A DNA stretch of 64,000 nucleotides from Gammaproteobacteria bacterium (GCA_025350055.1 JANXYK010000066.1:80405-144404); one strand, 5' to 3'; counted from the first letter of the stretch, positions 27,835 to 37,204 are shown. Notes: generated by a model not told the origin, from the sequence alone. Translations and numbers: made by a program.

Positions 27835-29046
27835 CTAGGCGATTTCGAAAATCTCCCGCGGCGTCTGGTGCAGGCAAGCCGATGGGCCCTGCGCCTCGAT
27901 CAGATAGACCTCGGTGTTGTGCACGAACATCTGCTCGTTGAGCAAGCCCGGATGGCAGACGATGCACATGTGTTCCTCGATGCTCATGTTCTCGTCGTGA
28001 CGGATCAGCGGCCGCTCCACCATGTCGTAGCCCATGCCGTGCACACTCAGGCGCCGCTCCTCGGGCAGGTTGCGGCTGCGCAGGTACAGGTTGTGCTTCT
28101 CGAAGATCTCGTTGCAGGCAGCGCCTGGTTTCAGCAGCGAGAGCGCGTAGCGCTGCGCATCGAGCACCGCGGCATGCGCCGCGCGCAGCTCCGGCGCGGC
28201 GCGCCCCAGCACGAACATGCGCGACAACTCGGTGTAGTAACCGCCCGCGCCATTGTTCTCGATCAACAGTGAATACACATCCCCTGGCTGCAAGCTGCGC
28301 CCCTGCATCGAGCGGGGCCTGAAGGTAGCGGCGACACCGGGTGGCGCCGAGGAGCACAGGAAGATGCCCTGCTCACTGCCTAGCTGCTGCCCCACGTATT
28401 GCGCGTAGGCCGCGATCTCGAAATCCTTGACACCGGGGCGGATGAAGGCACGCACCTTGGCCATGATCTCATCCTGCATCGCCGCGACTTTGCGGATGCA
28501 GTCGCGCTCCTCCGCGCTCTTGATGGCCTTGACCCGATCGACCACATCGGTGAAGTCGACGATTTCCACCGGATGCAGGTGATCGCGCAGATGCTGCCCG
28601 AAGCTGTGATACATGGCCGCGGGCGCCACGAACCCGATGCGCCTGACCTCGAGCGCACGCAGCTCGTTCAATACCAGCTCGGCATCGTAGCTGCCCGAAT
28701 AGCCCACGGATGGGTAGCTCGGCGTGGTCAGGCGGCGCGCAATGCCGGTTTGCCGCGCATCCTCGGCGCTGGCAACCCGCACTCCGCCAAAGGGACCCTG
28801 TTCGATGAGGGACATGCCGGCCTGCAGCGGAAACACCAGGCTGCTCGGGTACCCATTGGTCGCCGGCTGGTTGCTGAACCAGCGCAGGTACCCGCCCACC
28901 CAGTCGCTGGAGTTCTGCACCACCAGCGCATCGATGCCCGCAGCACTCATGCGCGTGCGGATCGCGGACCAGCGGCGGCGCAGCTCCGGTGCCGAGACGG
29001 CGTTGAGCACGCGGCGCGGCGCGGTGTTGTCAGTGGGCGACGACAT
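27835..29046 (-). CDS. M24-family (creatinase/aminopeptidase P fold) protein lacking canonical metal ligands
   Basis: A 403-residue pita-bread-fold protein with an N-terminal creatinase-like domain (residues about 20-165) and the M24 catalytic domain. In place of the usual first two Asp ligands it has Glu: YSLLIENNG and GYYTELSRMFVLG. The expected His is kept in SVHGMGYDMVERP, but the Glu positions read CIVCHPGLL and HNTEVYLIEAQ. Most of the five dinuclear metal ligands are thus altered, so a metal-free creatinase-like hydrolase or lyase is more likely than a peptidase. Its start overlaps the 3' end of the hydroxyacid dehydrogenase by 17 bases, so the two are co-transcribed. Confidence 0.82.
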   Translation of the reverse strand: MSSPTDNTAPRRVLNAVSAPELRRRWSAIRTRMSAAGIDALVVQNSSDWVGGYLRWFSNQPATNGYPSSLVFPLQAGMSLIEQGPFGGVRVASAEDARQTGIARRLTTPSYPSVGYSGSYDAELVLNELRALEVRRIGFVAPAAMYHSFGQHLRDHLHPVEIVDFTDVVDRVKAIKSAEERDCIRKVAAMQDEIMAKVRAFIRPGVKDFEIAAYAQYVGQQLGSEQGIFLCSSAPPGVAATFRPRSMQGRSLQPGDVYSLLIENNGAGGYYTELSRMFVLGRAAPELRAAHAAVLDAQRYALSLLKPGAACNEIFEKHNLYLRSRNLPEERRLSVHGMGYDMVERPLIRHDENMSIEEHMCIVCHPGLLNEQMFVHNTEVYLIEAQGPSACLHQTPREIFEIA

Positions 29047-29983
29047 TGATCAGGGCCTCCGGGCGGCCACCCAGGTACAGGCGCAGATTATCGCGCACCA
29101 GGGGATAGGCCTGCTCGAAATAGATGTCGCTCATGCCACCGATGTGCGGCGTGAGCACGACCCGCGGCTCGCGCCACAAGGGGTGCTCCGCGGGTAGCGG
29201 AGTGGTGCGATACACATCGAGTGCAGCACCGGCAATTCGCCGCTCGCGCAGCGCCTGCAGCAGCGCATCCTCATCGAGTACGCCGCCGCGCGCCACGTTG
29301 ATCAGAAAGGCACCCGGCTTCATCGCAGCGATCACCCGCGTATCCGCCAACTGGTCGGTGGCGGGCGTAAGTGGCACCAGCAGCACCAGGAAATCGGCCA
29401 GCGTTGCTGCGTAGGCCAGTCTGCTGTAGTCGTGCAGTCCATCGAAATTCTCAAGCCGCCCGGAGCGGCCCGAGACCCCGTGGACCGCCATGCCAAACGC
29501 CTTGCAGCGCAGCGCCAAAGCCTCGGCAATGGCGCCGACCCCGACGATCACCACGGTCTTGCCCTGGAGCAGGGGTTGCGGCCAGCGCTCCCAGCGCGCT
29601 GCGGCCTGATTGCGCTGCATGCGCGGAAAATCGCGCTGCAGCGCCAGCATCTGCAGGAACACCAGCTCGGATACCTGCGGCCCATGCATGCCGCGGGTAT
29701 TGGTGACAATGAGTTCGCGAGGCAGGTTCGGGAGCTTGAGGATCGCATCGGTGCCCGAGGTCAGTGACTGGATCCAGCGCAGCTTCGGGGCGCTGGCCAG
29801 CACGGCCGAGTCGAAGTGGAAATGATGGCCAATGACGACCTCGGTGGTGGCGAGATCGCGCACCGCTGCATGGCGATCGTCGCTGGCCAGCAGGTCGAGG
29901 TCCTTGAAGTCGGCTTGTGCGCAGCGCTGGAACAATGCCGCGGGTACTTCCGGGGCGCCGATGTAGACTATCCGGGCACTCAT
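29030..29983 (-). CDS. D-isomer-specific 2-hydroxyacid dehydrogenase family protein
   Basis: A 317-residue NAD(P)-dependent dehydrogenase with the Rossmann loop VVIVGVGAIAEALALRCKAF. The substrate-binding Arg is in LINVARGGVLDEDAL and the catalytic His in VVLTPHIGGMSD. The segment that normally carries the catalytic Glu (DVFxxEPLP) reads ALDVYRTTPLP, so that Glu is Thr. The ATG at 29983 gives the usual N-terminus (MSARIVYIGAPEV); a longer in-frame start at 30115 is not family-like. It is the first gene of a pair with the M24 protein and diverges from the secreted metallo-hydrolase. The substrate is unknown. Confidence 0.86.
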   Translation of the reverse strand: MSARIVYIGAPEVPAALFQRCAQADFKDLDLLASDDRHAAVRDLATTEVVIGHHFHFDSAVLASAPKLRWIQSLTSGTDAILKLPNLPRELIVTNTRGMHGPQVSELVFLQMLALQRDFPRMQRNQAAARWERWPQPLLQGKTVVIVGVGAIAEALALRCKAFGMAVHGVSGRSGRLENFDGLHDYSRLAYAATLADFLVLLVPLTPATDQLADTRVIAAMKPGAFLINVARGGVLDEDALLQALRERRIAGAALDVYRTTPLPAEHPLWREPRVVLTPHIGGMSDIYFEQAYPLVRDNLRLYLGGRPEALINVVAH

Positions 29984-30042
29984 GTGGTGACTAGGGTCGC
30001 CGCGGTCTGCAATAGAGTCAATGGCTTTTGCAGGGGAACAGG

Positions 30043-31023
30043 ATGACATCCATACAGGCATTTCGTAGGGCGTTGATCGCGGGTTGCTGCGCGCTGCTGG
30101 CGGGCGGGGTGACATCGGCCGCGGCGCCGCAGCTCAAGGTTCAGGCGCCTGGCTACTACCGCATGATGCTCGGCGAGTTCGAGATCACCGCGCTGTCGGA
30201 TGGCACCAATGCCTTGCCGGTGTCGGCGCTGCTGCAGGGTGTTGCCGCCCCCGACATCGGCAAGCTGCTGGCGAAGTCGTACCTGGCCGAACCCGTGGAA
30301 ACTTCGTTCAATGGCTTCCTGGTCAATACCGGTTCGAAACTGGTGCTGATTGATACGGGTGCTGGCACGAGCATGGGGCCGGGCACCGGTCATCTGCTCG
30401 CCAATCTGCAGGCCGCAGGTTACCGGCCGGAGCAGGTCGATGAGGTGTACATCACCCATTTCCACGGTGACCACATCGGCGGTCTGCTGAGCGGCGAGCA
30501 GCGCAGCTTTCCCAATGCCCTGATCCGGGCCGACAGCCACGAAGCCGGATACTGGCTGGACGCCAAGGCGATGGCCACGGCGCCGAAGGATGTGCGCGAG
30601 CGCTCCGAGGCGGCGATAGCGCAGTTCAAGCCCTACATCGCTGCCGGTCAATTCAAGACTTTCGACAGCGCAACCGGTGGTGCACAAGGTCTTGCGTTGG
30701 TGCCGGGCATTCGTGCGCTCGACACCCGCGGCCATACGCCCGGACACACCAGCTACCTGATCGAGAGCGCTGGTGCGAAGCTGCTGGTGCTGGGCGACCT
30801 GGTGCATGTAGGCGCCGTGCAGTTTCCGAGACCTGCCGTGGGCATTCGCTTCGACACGGATTCCAAGGCAGCCATAGCCCAGCGCGCGAAAGTGTTTGCC
30901 GATGCGGCCGCGCAGGGCTACTGGATTGCCGCGGCGCATCTTTCCTTCCCCGGTATCGGCCACGTGCGGCGCTCGGGTGCCGGCTACAACTGGCTGCCTG
31001 CCAACTACGGATCGCGATTTTGA
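30043..31023 (+). CDS. Secreted metallo-beta-lactamase-fold hydrolase
   Basis: A 326-residue exported protein. The signal peptide covers roughly residues 1-27 (RRALIAGCCALLAGGVTSAA). The zinc motif THFHGDHIGGLLSGE (HxHxDH) is at about residue 140, a further ligand is in ALDTRGHTPGHTSYLI, and VLGDLVHV supplies the bridging Asp. The overall form resembles periplasmic lactonase-like members of the family, not true beta-lactamases. The ATG at 30043 follows AGGGGA at a good distance. The next gene, an MFS carrier, starts inside its stop codon, suggesting that the hydrolysis product is taken up by that carrier. Confidence 0.88.
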   Translation: MTSIQAFRRALIAGCCALLAGGVTSAAAPQLKVQAPGYYRMMLGEFEITALSDGTNALPVSALLQGVAAPDIGKLLAKSYLAEPVETSFNGFLVNTGSKLVLIDTGAGTSMGPGTGHLLANLQAAGYRPEQVDEVYITHFHGDHIGGLLSGEQRSFPNALIRADSHEAGYWLDAKAMATAPKDVRERSEAAIAQFKPYIAAGQFKTFDSATGGAQGLALVPGIRALDTRGHTPGHTSYLIESAGAKLLVLGDLVHVGAVQFPRPAVGIRFDTDSKAAIAQRAKVFADAAAQGYWIAAAHLSFPGIGHVRRSGAGYNWLPANYGSRF

Positions 31024-32231
31024 ATCCGGAGGCGCGGCGCGGCTATCTCACGCTGGCGCTGTGTGCGGCAGCGGCTTTGTTCGAGGGCTTTGATACCCAA
31101 TCGATGGGCGTAGCCGCGCCGCGCATGCTGGCTGAACTGGGGCTGTCGTCGGTCGTGTCGGGCGTGATCTTCAGCGCCGCAGCGATTGGGCTGGTGATCG
31201 GCGCGGTGACGGGCGGGCGTATAGCCGATGTATTTGGTCGGCGTCGCACGCTGGTGGTGTCGCTGACGCTGTTCGGCCTGAGTTCACTGCTGACGGCGCA
31301 GGTGGGCAACGCCACCGAGCTGTTCCTCGCGCGCCTGGCCACAGGTCTGGGATTGGGCGGCGCGATGCCCAATTTCATTGCGCTGTCCTCCGAGTCGGCT
31401 GCAGCGGGGCGGCGCTTACGCACTGTCACGCTGGTGACAGCAATGATGCCACTGGGCGGTGCGGTCGCTGGTCTGATGGCATTGGGTGAACGCCTGGGCT
31501 GGAGCTGGCGATCGATTTTCCTGGTAGGCGGAGCTGGGCCGTTGCTGGTCGCGCTAGTCATGGCCTTTTGGATGCCGCAACCCCAGGCCGATGCCACGCG
31601 CGAGACGGCAGCGCGCGTCGAGCCTGCGGCTGTGGCTGGCGTAACAACAGTGCTGTTCGGCTCGGGACAGCTCTCGACCACACTGTTGCTGTGGGGAGGC
31701 TTTTTCTTCACGCAGCTGGTGTTGCAGCTGATGCTCAACTGGTTGCCGAGCCTGATCGTGGGCATGGGTTATGCGCATTCACAGGCCAGCTGGGCTTCCA
31801 TCTGCTTCAATGTCAGCGGCAGCATTGGCGCCGGCATACTCGGCATCCTGCATGCCGGGCGCCATCGGCGAGGTTGGGTAGTGGCGACTTACGCCGGCAT
31901 GGCTCTCGCGCTGGCGGTAGTGGCCCGCGTCAGCGGCAGCTTTACGAATCTCGCTGGCGCCTGCGCCTTTGCCGGCCTCTTCATTGTCGGTGCGCAGCTG
32001 GTGCTGTTTGCGCTCGCGCCCCTGTACTACACCACAGCGACGCACGGCACTGGCGTCGGTGCGGCCGTAGCCGCAGGCCGTGTCGGTTCCATCATGGGCC
32101 CGCTGATTGCAGGCACGCTGCTGACGGCCGGCAGCGGCAGCGCGGCGGTGCTGATCGCCATCGTCCCCTTTGTGGTGCTGGGCGGTGCCTCGGCGTTCGC
32201 GCTTACCTGGCGGCCTTCTCAGCAGGCTTGA
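31020..32231 (+). CDS. MFS transporter (AAHS/MhpT-like)
   Basis: A 403-residue, 12-helix carrier starting at TTG 31020, which overlaps the upstream TGA. The first helix contains FEGFDTQSMGVAAPRMLAEL, a variant of the DG(F/Y)D motif with Glu for the first Asp, as in MhpT-like carriers. The loop 2-3 motif is GGRIADVFGRRRTL. Related carriers import phenylpropionate-type or other aromatic acids. Translation coupling to the secreted metallo-hydrolase argues that both serve one substrate. The last 29 bases overlap the 3' end of the convergent GlcG-like gene. Confidence 0.87.
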   Translation: MNPEARRGYLTLALCAAAALFEGFDTQSMGVAAPRMLAELGLSSVVSGVIFSAAAIGLVIGAVTGGRIADVFGRRRTLVVSLTLFGLSSLLTAQVGNATELFLARLATGLGLGGAMPNFIALSSESAAAGRRLRTVTLVTAMMPLGGAVAGLMALGERLGWSWRSIFLVGGAGPLLVALVMAFWMPQPQADATRETAARVEPAAVAGVTTVLFGSGQLSTTLLLWGGFFFTQLVLQLMLNWLPSLIVGMGYAHSQASWASICFNVSGSIGAGILGILHAGRHRRGWVVATYAGMALALAVVARVSGSFTNLAGACAFAGLFIVGAQLVLFALAPLYYTTATHGTGVGAAVAAGRVGSIMGPLIAGTLLTAGSGSAAVLIAIVPFVVLGGASAFALTWRPSQQA

Positions 32232-32883
32232 GCGGCTTGATCTTGTCGAGACCAGCCGCGGCGCAGACTTCATCCTGGTGACCGATCGGCGTGCCTGCCG
32301 CACCGCTGACACCGATCGCGCCGATGACCTCGCCATTCACGTCAATGGGCAGTGCACCGGGCTCGACAAACATATTGGGCGTGACGCGCTTGAGCAATGC
32401 CGGGTCCTTCGGCACCCGCTCGCTGGCGGCGCCGCTCGACATCTTGAATACCACCGCCGCCAGCGCCTTGCGCATCGCGACGAACACGTGGCTGCCATCC
32501 GAACCATCCGCCGTCAGCAGCGCGCGCGCCTCGCCTGCGGAATCGATCACTGCCACGCCGACCCGGTAGCCCGCCGCCTTGCAGGTGTTCACCGCGGCGG
32601 TTGCGGCGGCCGTGGCCTGGACCAGTGTGGGGCCAGGTGCCGTGGACTCCGGCGGTGAGCCAGGCCCCCGATGCAGCAAAGCCGGCGGAATCGGCGGCGC
32701 AGGCACCAGGTGACCCGCGTCGTCGAGCATGCCAAACGGTGGCAGGTTATCGGCAGGCAGACTGCGCGGCGAGGCCGGTTTGTCGTGGAAGGGGCTCTCG
32801 GCCGCCGCGGACGCATGCTCCATCCTGCCTGCTGACAACAGCAGCGCGACACCGCAGATCATGATGGGGTTCAGTACTTTCAC
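32203..32883 (-). CDS. Exported GlcG/HbpS-family protein
   Basis: A 226-residue protein, if started at GTG 32883 where GAGGG lies just upstream; an in-frame ATG at 32937 would add 18 residues before the signal peptide. After the signal sequence (hydrophobic core IMICGVALLLSAG) and a proline-rich linker comes the GlcG/HbpS domain: TCKAAGYRVGVAVIDSAGEA, VTPNMFVEPGALPIDVNGEV and IGAIGVSGAAGTPIGHQDE. Members bind heme or cobalamin-like ligands or act in glycolate-linked functions; no specific role can be given. It converges on the MFS gene and diverges from the arabinofuranosidase. Confidence 0.85.
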   Translation of the reverse strand: MKVLNPIMICGVALLLSAGRMEHASAAAESPFHDKPASPRSLPADNLPPFGMLDDAGHLVPAPPIPPALLHRGPGSPPESTAPGPTLVQATAAATAAVNTCKAAGYRVGVAVIDSAGEARALLTADGSDGSHVFVAMRKALAAVVFKMSSGAASERVPKDPALLKRVTPNMFVEPGALPIDVNGEVIGAIGVSGAAGTPIGHQDEVCAAAGLDKIKPLKPAEKAAR

Positions 32884-33001
32884 GAGGGCCCTCGCATTCA
32901 AGCCGCGCAGATGCAGCCGCGTGAAGGACGATACCACAGCACTTGAACGGCACTACACTATAGGGGTATGTGATAGCAGCAATCCGTACGAGGAATGACT
33001 G

Positions 33002-34624
33002 ATGCGCGGATCGACAATGTACAGAGGGATTACCACGGTTGCCGGTGCGCTCGCGATGTTCCTGTGGATCGCGCCCGCCGTCGCCGCTGCTGCTGCCGGC
33101 GCTGCCTCCGCTGAGCCTGCGCTTCTGCATGCGACCCTGCATGCCGACCAACCGGGTCCGAAGATCGATCGCAATATCTACGGTCAGTTCGCCGAGCACC
33201 TGGGCCGCGGCATCTACGAAGGCCTCTGGGTAGGCGAGGACTCGAAGATCGCCAATACCCGCGGCTATCGCAACGACGTGCTGGCGGCGCTCAGGCATAT
33301 CCACGTGCCAGTGATCCGCTGGCCGGGCGGCTGCTTTGCCGATGACTACAACTGGCGTGATGGTATCGGTCCGCGCGCGCAGCGTCCGGTGCGTGTCAAC
33401 TCGATCTGGGGTGGCGTGACGGAGTCCAATGCCTTTGGTACGCACGAGTTCCTGGAGTTCGCGGAGCTCGTCGGCGCGCGCAGCTACCTGAGTATTCCCG
33501 TGGGCGCTGGCACTCCGTTGGCGATGGAGCAGTGGCTGGAGTACATCCTCTCCGATTCGCAGTCGACGCTCGCGCAGGAGCGCCGGCGCAACGGGCGCGA
33601 TGCACCGTTCAAGGTCGACTACCTCGGCGTCGGCAACGAAAGCTGGGGTTGCGGCGGCCAGATGCGGCCCGAACACTACGTGGATGAGTTTCGCGACTAC
33701 ACCGCTTTCGTGCGGGCGCCAGCCGGGCAGATGCCGAAAATCGTCGCCTCGGGTGCTGCCGATGACAACTATCGATGGACCGAAGTGCTGATGGCTGATC
33801 CCGTGGTGACGCAGATGCCCCTGTGGGGTCACAGCACCGAGGCGATCAGCCTGCACTACTACAGCACGCCCAGTGATGACTGGAATCACAAGGGGTCAGC
33901 TACGGGGTTCACCGCGGAGGAGTGGGCGCGCACGCTCTCCAAGGCGCTGCACATGGACGAGCTGATCGCCAAACACAGCGCCATCATGGACAAGTACGAT
34001 CCGGAGCGGCGCATCGCGTTATTCGTGGACGAGTGGGGCGCCTGGTACGACCAGGAGCTCGGTTCCACGCCGGGTTTCCTGTACCAGCAGAACAGCCTGC
34101 GCGATGCGCTGGTGGCGGCAGTTACGCTGAACATCTTTCATGCCCACGCCGAGCGCGTACGCATGGCCAATATTGCGCAGATGATCAACGTGCTGCAGGC
34201 GATGATTCTCACCGACAAGGAAAAGATGGTCCTCACGCCGACCTATCATGTATTCGACATGTACCAGGTGTTCCAGGACGCGACGCGCCTGCCGCTGGAG
34301 ATCGAGGCAGGCAGTTACGTCCTTGGCAAGCTGCAACTGCCGCAGCTCAGCGCGACCGCCGCGCGCGGCAGCGATGGCGTCGTGCATATCGCGCTCGCCA
34401 ATCTCGATCCGCAGCACAGTGCCAGCCTGTCAATTGCAGTAGCAGGCCTGGCAGTGCATTCGGTGAATGGACGTGTGCTGACCAGCGCGGCGATGGATGC
34501 GCACAATACTTTCGATGAGCCGCACGTACTCGAACCGGGCGCGTTCAACGGTGCCAGCTTGCATGGCTCGCAGCTCGTGGTCGGACTGCCGGCGAAGTCA
34601 GTGGTCGTGCTCGACTTGCACTAG
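33002..34624 (+). CDS. Alpha-L-arabinofuranosidase, GH51
   Basis: A 540-residue exported retaining glycosidase with a signal peptide at about residues 1-38 (TVAGALAMFLWIAPAVAAAA). GH51 features include YGQFAEHLGRGIYEGLWVGE and RWPGGCFADDYNWRDGIGPR. The acid/base Glu is in YLGVGNESWGCGGQM and the nucleophile Glu in LFVDEWGAWYDQE. It releases terminal arabinofuranose from arabinan or arabinoxylan in the periplasm or outside the cell. An AGGA element precedes the ATG. With the pentonate dehydratase it points to arabinose use. It is convergent with an outer-membrane protein gene, the stops sharing CTAG. Confidence 0.94.
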   Translation: MRGSTMYRGITTVAGALAMFLWIAPAVAAAAAGAASAEPALLHATLHADQPGPKIDRNIYGQFAEHLGRGIYEGLWVGEDSKIANTRGYRNDVLAALRHIHVPVIRWPGGCFADDYNWRDGIGPRAQRPVRVNSIWGGVTESNAFGTHEFLEFAELVGARSYLSIPVGAGTPLAMEQWLEYILSDSQSTLAQERRRNGRDAPFKVDYLGVGNESWGCGGQMRPEHYVDEFRDYTAFVRAPAGQMPKIVASGAADDNYRWTEVLMADPVVTQMPLWGHSTEAISLHYYSTPSDDWNHKGSATGFTAEEWARTLSKALHMDELIAKHSAIMDKYDPERRIALFVDEWGAWYDQELGSTPGFLYQQNSLRDALVAAVTLNIFHAHAERVRMANIAQMINVLQAMILTDKEKMVLTPTYHVFDMYQVFQDATRLPLEIEAGSYVLGKLQLPQLSATAARGSDGVVHIALANLDPQHSASLSIAVAGLAVHSVNGRVLTSAAMDAHNTFDEPHVLEPGAFNGASLHGSQLVVGLPAKSVVVLDLH

Positions 34625-35424
34625 AGCGGCAGTTCGATAATGGCCTTCACGGTCCAGCGGTCGGCGGCCGACGTCAGGCCGTAGCCGACCGCCAAATTCA
34701 ATTCGACCTTCGAGCGATCGACGTCCACCGCCGCAAACAGGCGATGGTCCTGCGGCGATGAGCGGAGCCTGTTGTTGAGGCGACCCAGTTCACCGTAGTA
34801 CTCGGCCCCGAGCATGATGCCGCGCGCCACTTCGTGACCGGCTTTGAGACCGAAGCTGGCATCGGGCGTGCCCGAGCGGTCCGGCCCGCCGAAACCCCAT
34901 TCGAACACGGGATTCAGCGCCAGTACCCAGTTCTTGCCACGTTGCCCCAGCATGATGCGCAGCTCGGCACCCGACTGGGCCTTATCGAATTTCTGCTGTA
35001 CCCGCGAGAGCTCCAGGTTGGCGCCTGCAAAGGTGCCACCTTCAAGGCCGTCGGCATGCAGGCCCATCCACTTCAGGCGCAGCTTGGCACCGGCCGCATA
35101 GGGGTGGCCGTCGGCATCGGTGGCGAACGGGAGGTAGAGCCCGGCCTCCCAATCGCGGGACAGTCCCCAGGAAAACTCCGGAGTCACCCGCAGGCCATGG
35201 TAAGGCGTGATTTCGCCCGGGTAGTCTGGCGTCGAGCGGCCGCTGGGCGTGGTGTTGATGTGCAGCTCGAGCCCGAAATCCCCGGGGCGATCGATGTCGT
35301 CCAGGTAGACCTGGATTTCATCCTGCAGTGATGCCCGCGCTGGTGAGGAGGCCAGCAGGCTGCAGACCGCTACGGTGGCGGCAGTGATGCTGCCTGTCAA
35401 AGCTACGTGCGATGGTGTTGCCAT
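34621..35424 (-). CDS. Putative outer-membrane beta-barrel protein of unknown function
   Basis: A 267-residue protein with a signal peptide (ITAATVAVCSLLASSPARAS) and alternating hydrophobic/polar strands throughout, for instance FGLELHINTTPSGRSTPDYP, WGLSRDWEAGLYLPFATDAD and NWVLALNPVFEWGFG. It ends in a strand-like TVKAIIELPL. This fits a small barrel of the kind often annotated as a transporter-like or energy-source outer-membrane protein, but no named family is recognised. It starts a few bases from the divergent glycosidase gene, so the two probably share a control region. Confidence 0.7.
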   Translation of the reverse strand: MATPSHVALTGSITAATVAVCSLLASSPARASLQDEIQVYLDDIDRPGDFGLELHINTTPSGRSTPDYPGEITPYHGLRVTPEFSWGLSRDWEAGLYLPFATDADGHPYAAGAKLRLKWMGLHADGLEGGTFAGANLELSRVQQKFDKAQSGAELRIMLGQRGKNWVLALNPVFEWGFGGPDRSGTPDASFGLKAGHEVARGIMLGAEYYGELGRLNNRLRSSPQDHRLFAAVDVDRSKVELNLAVGYGLTSAADRWTVKAIIELPL

Positions 35425-35441
35425 GCCTTATTCTAACGGAA

Positions 35442-37136
35442 ATGCCGCGCCCCATGACCCCGCCATTGCTGCTGTCTGTACTCGTTCTGGCTCTGGCGGC
35501 AGCACCGCTACGCGCAGCGGAGACCGAGCTCGGACAGTGCGCGGACTCCACGACGCCTGCGGACAGCTATTTCTACAAGAAGCACCACGAGCCAGCGCCA
35601 CTGCCGCAGTACGAGCAGCTGCGCGCTCAATTGCCGGCGCCGATCCTCGATGAGCATCCGCCGTGGGTGGAAACCTACTGGAAGGCCTGGCAACTCGCGT
35701 TCACGAATTTCAATGAACCGGCGCCGGGCAGCGGCTTCGTATCGCAATTCATCGATGCCTCCTTCAACCAGAACATCTTCCTGTGGGACAGCAGCTTCAT
35801 GAGCATGTTTGCCAACGTGGCGGCACCGCTGGTTCCGGGAATCTCCTCGCTCGACAACTTCTATGCCAGGCAGCACAGCGATGGCGAGATTGCGCGCGAG
35901 ATTGTCCGCAAGAGTGGCGATGACTATGGGTATTGGGTCAACGGCGCCTGCCGACCCCTGTTCAGTCGCCTGGGTTGGCGTGATTTCTCGTGGAACGGCC
36001 TGAGCAACCGTTTGCCTGTCACTTACCAGGGGCGCAGCGCGCCACTGCCGAACCCCGTGCTGACGCTGGATGCACTCAACAACCCGGTACTCGCCTGGGC
36101 GGAGCTGGAGAGCTACCGCTACACGGGCGACAAGGAGCGACTGCGGCAGGTGTGGGAACCCTTGCGTCACTACTACCTGGCGCTGCAGAAGTACCTGCAA
36201 AAGGGCAATGGCCTGTATCTCACCGACTGGGCCAGCATGGACAACTCGCAGCGCAATCCTTATCTGCAGGATGGCGGTACCGCGATCGATACTTCGGTGC
36301 AGATGGCACTGTTCGCAAGGCAGTTAGGCGAGCTGGCGCAAATCCTCGGCATACCAGACGCACAACGCTATCGTGATGAGGCCGACGCACTCGCGCGCAC
36401 CATCAACCGGCAGATGTGGGATTCCGCGCGACACTTCTATTTCGATCTGACGCTGCACGGCGAGCGTGCACCGGTCAAGACCATTGCGGCCTACTGGAGC
36501 CTGATTGCGCGCGTCGCGTCGGCAGAGCAGGCGCGGGAACTCGTGGCCCAGCTGCGCGATCCGCGCACCTTTGGCAGACACAATGCCGTGCCCACGTTGG
36601 CCGCCGACGAATCGCAGTACGACCGCAACGGCGGCTACTGGAATGGATCGGTGTGGGCGCCCACCACGACGATGGTGATCCGCGGGCTTGAGAACTATGG
36701 CTACGACGCGCTGGCACGTGAGCTGGCGCTGAATCATGTCGATCTCATCGCCCGCGTGTACCACAACACCGGCACCATCTGGGAAAACTACGCCCCCGAA
36801 GCAGCCGCTCCGGGCAAGCCCGCGCAAGCGGATTTCGTCGGCTGGAGTGGTATCGGGCCAATCCTGTACCTGCTCGAATATGGGGTAGGGCTCAAGCCGA
36901 ACGCAGCAGCCAACGAGTTGTCATGGACGCTTGAGTCCGAAGGTCGTGTGGGCTGCGAGCATTACCGTTTCAACGGCCATGTGCTCTCCCTGGTGGCCCA
37001 ACCTGCCAGCGGCGTGCTGCACCTGCGCCAATTGACAATCGACTCGGACGGTTCATTGAAATTGCTGGTGCATCACCGGGGGCGCACCAGGAATTTGCAG
37101 ATCAACAAGGGCCGTCAGCAGTTCACGATCTGGTAA
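35442..37136 (+). CDS. Exported (alpha/alpha)6-barrel glycoside hydrolase, trehalase/GH63-like
   Basis: A 564-residue protein from ATG 35442 (an upstream ATG at 35412 adds ten residues). A signal peptide is present (LLLSVLVLALAAAPLRAAE). The MGH1-type alpha/alpha barrel shows LYLTDWASMDNSQRNPYLQD with the probable acid Asp, GGYWNGSVWAPTTTMVIRGL and NTGTIWENYAPEAAAPG with the conserved Glu, as in trehalase-like and GH63 enzymes. FVGWSGIGPILYLLEY closes the barrel, and a beta-sandwich tail follows. The alpha-linked sugar substrate is unknown. It adjoins the arabinofuranosidase cluster. Confidence 0.86.
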   Translation: MPRPMTPPLLLSVLVLALAAAPLRAAETELGQCADSTTPADSYFYKKHHEPAPLPQYEQLRAQLPAPILDEHPPWVETYWKAWQLAFTNFNEPAPGSGFVSQFIDASFNQNIFLWDSSFMSMFANVAAPLVPGISSLDNFYARQHSDGEIAREIVRKSGDDYGYWVNGACRPLFSRLGWRDFSWNGLSNRLPVTYQGRSAPLPNPVLTLDALNNPVLAWAELESYRYTGDKERLRQVWEPLRHYYLALQKYLQKGNGLYLTDWASMDNSQRNPYLQDGGTAIDTSVQMALFARQLGELAQILGIPDAQRYRDEADALARTINRQMWDSARHFYFDLTLHGERAPVKTIAAYWSLIARVASAEQARELVAQLRDPRTFGRHNAVPTLAADESQYDRNGGYWNGSVWAPTTTMVIRGLENYGYDALARELALNHVDLIARVYHNTGTIWENYAPEAAAPGKPAQADFVGWSGIGPILYLLEYGVGLKPNAAANELSWTLESEGRVGCEHYRFNGHVLSLVAQPASGVLHLRQLTIDSDGSLKLLVHHRGRTRNLQINKGRQQFTIW

Positions 37137-37204
37137 GCCTTTTACGGTGGCATTGCGCCGTCGCATTTCCCTGTAGTGTTAGTTGGCGGCCGCGCGCCAA
37201 TTCC

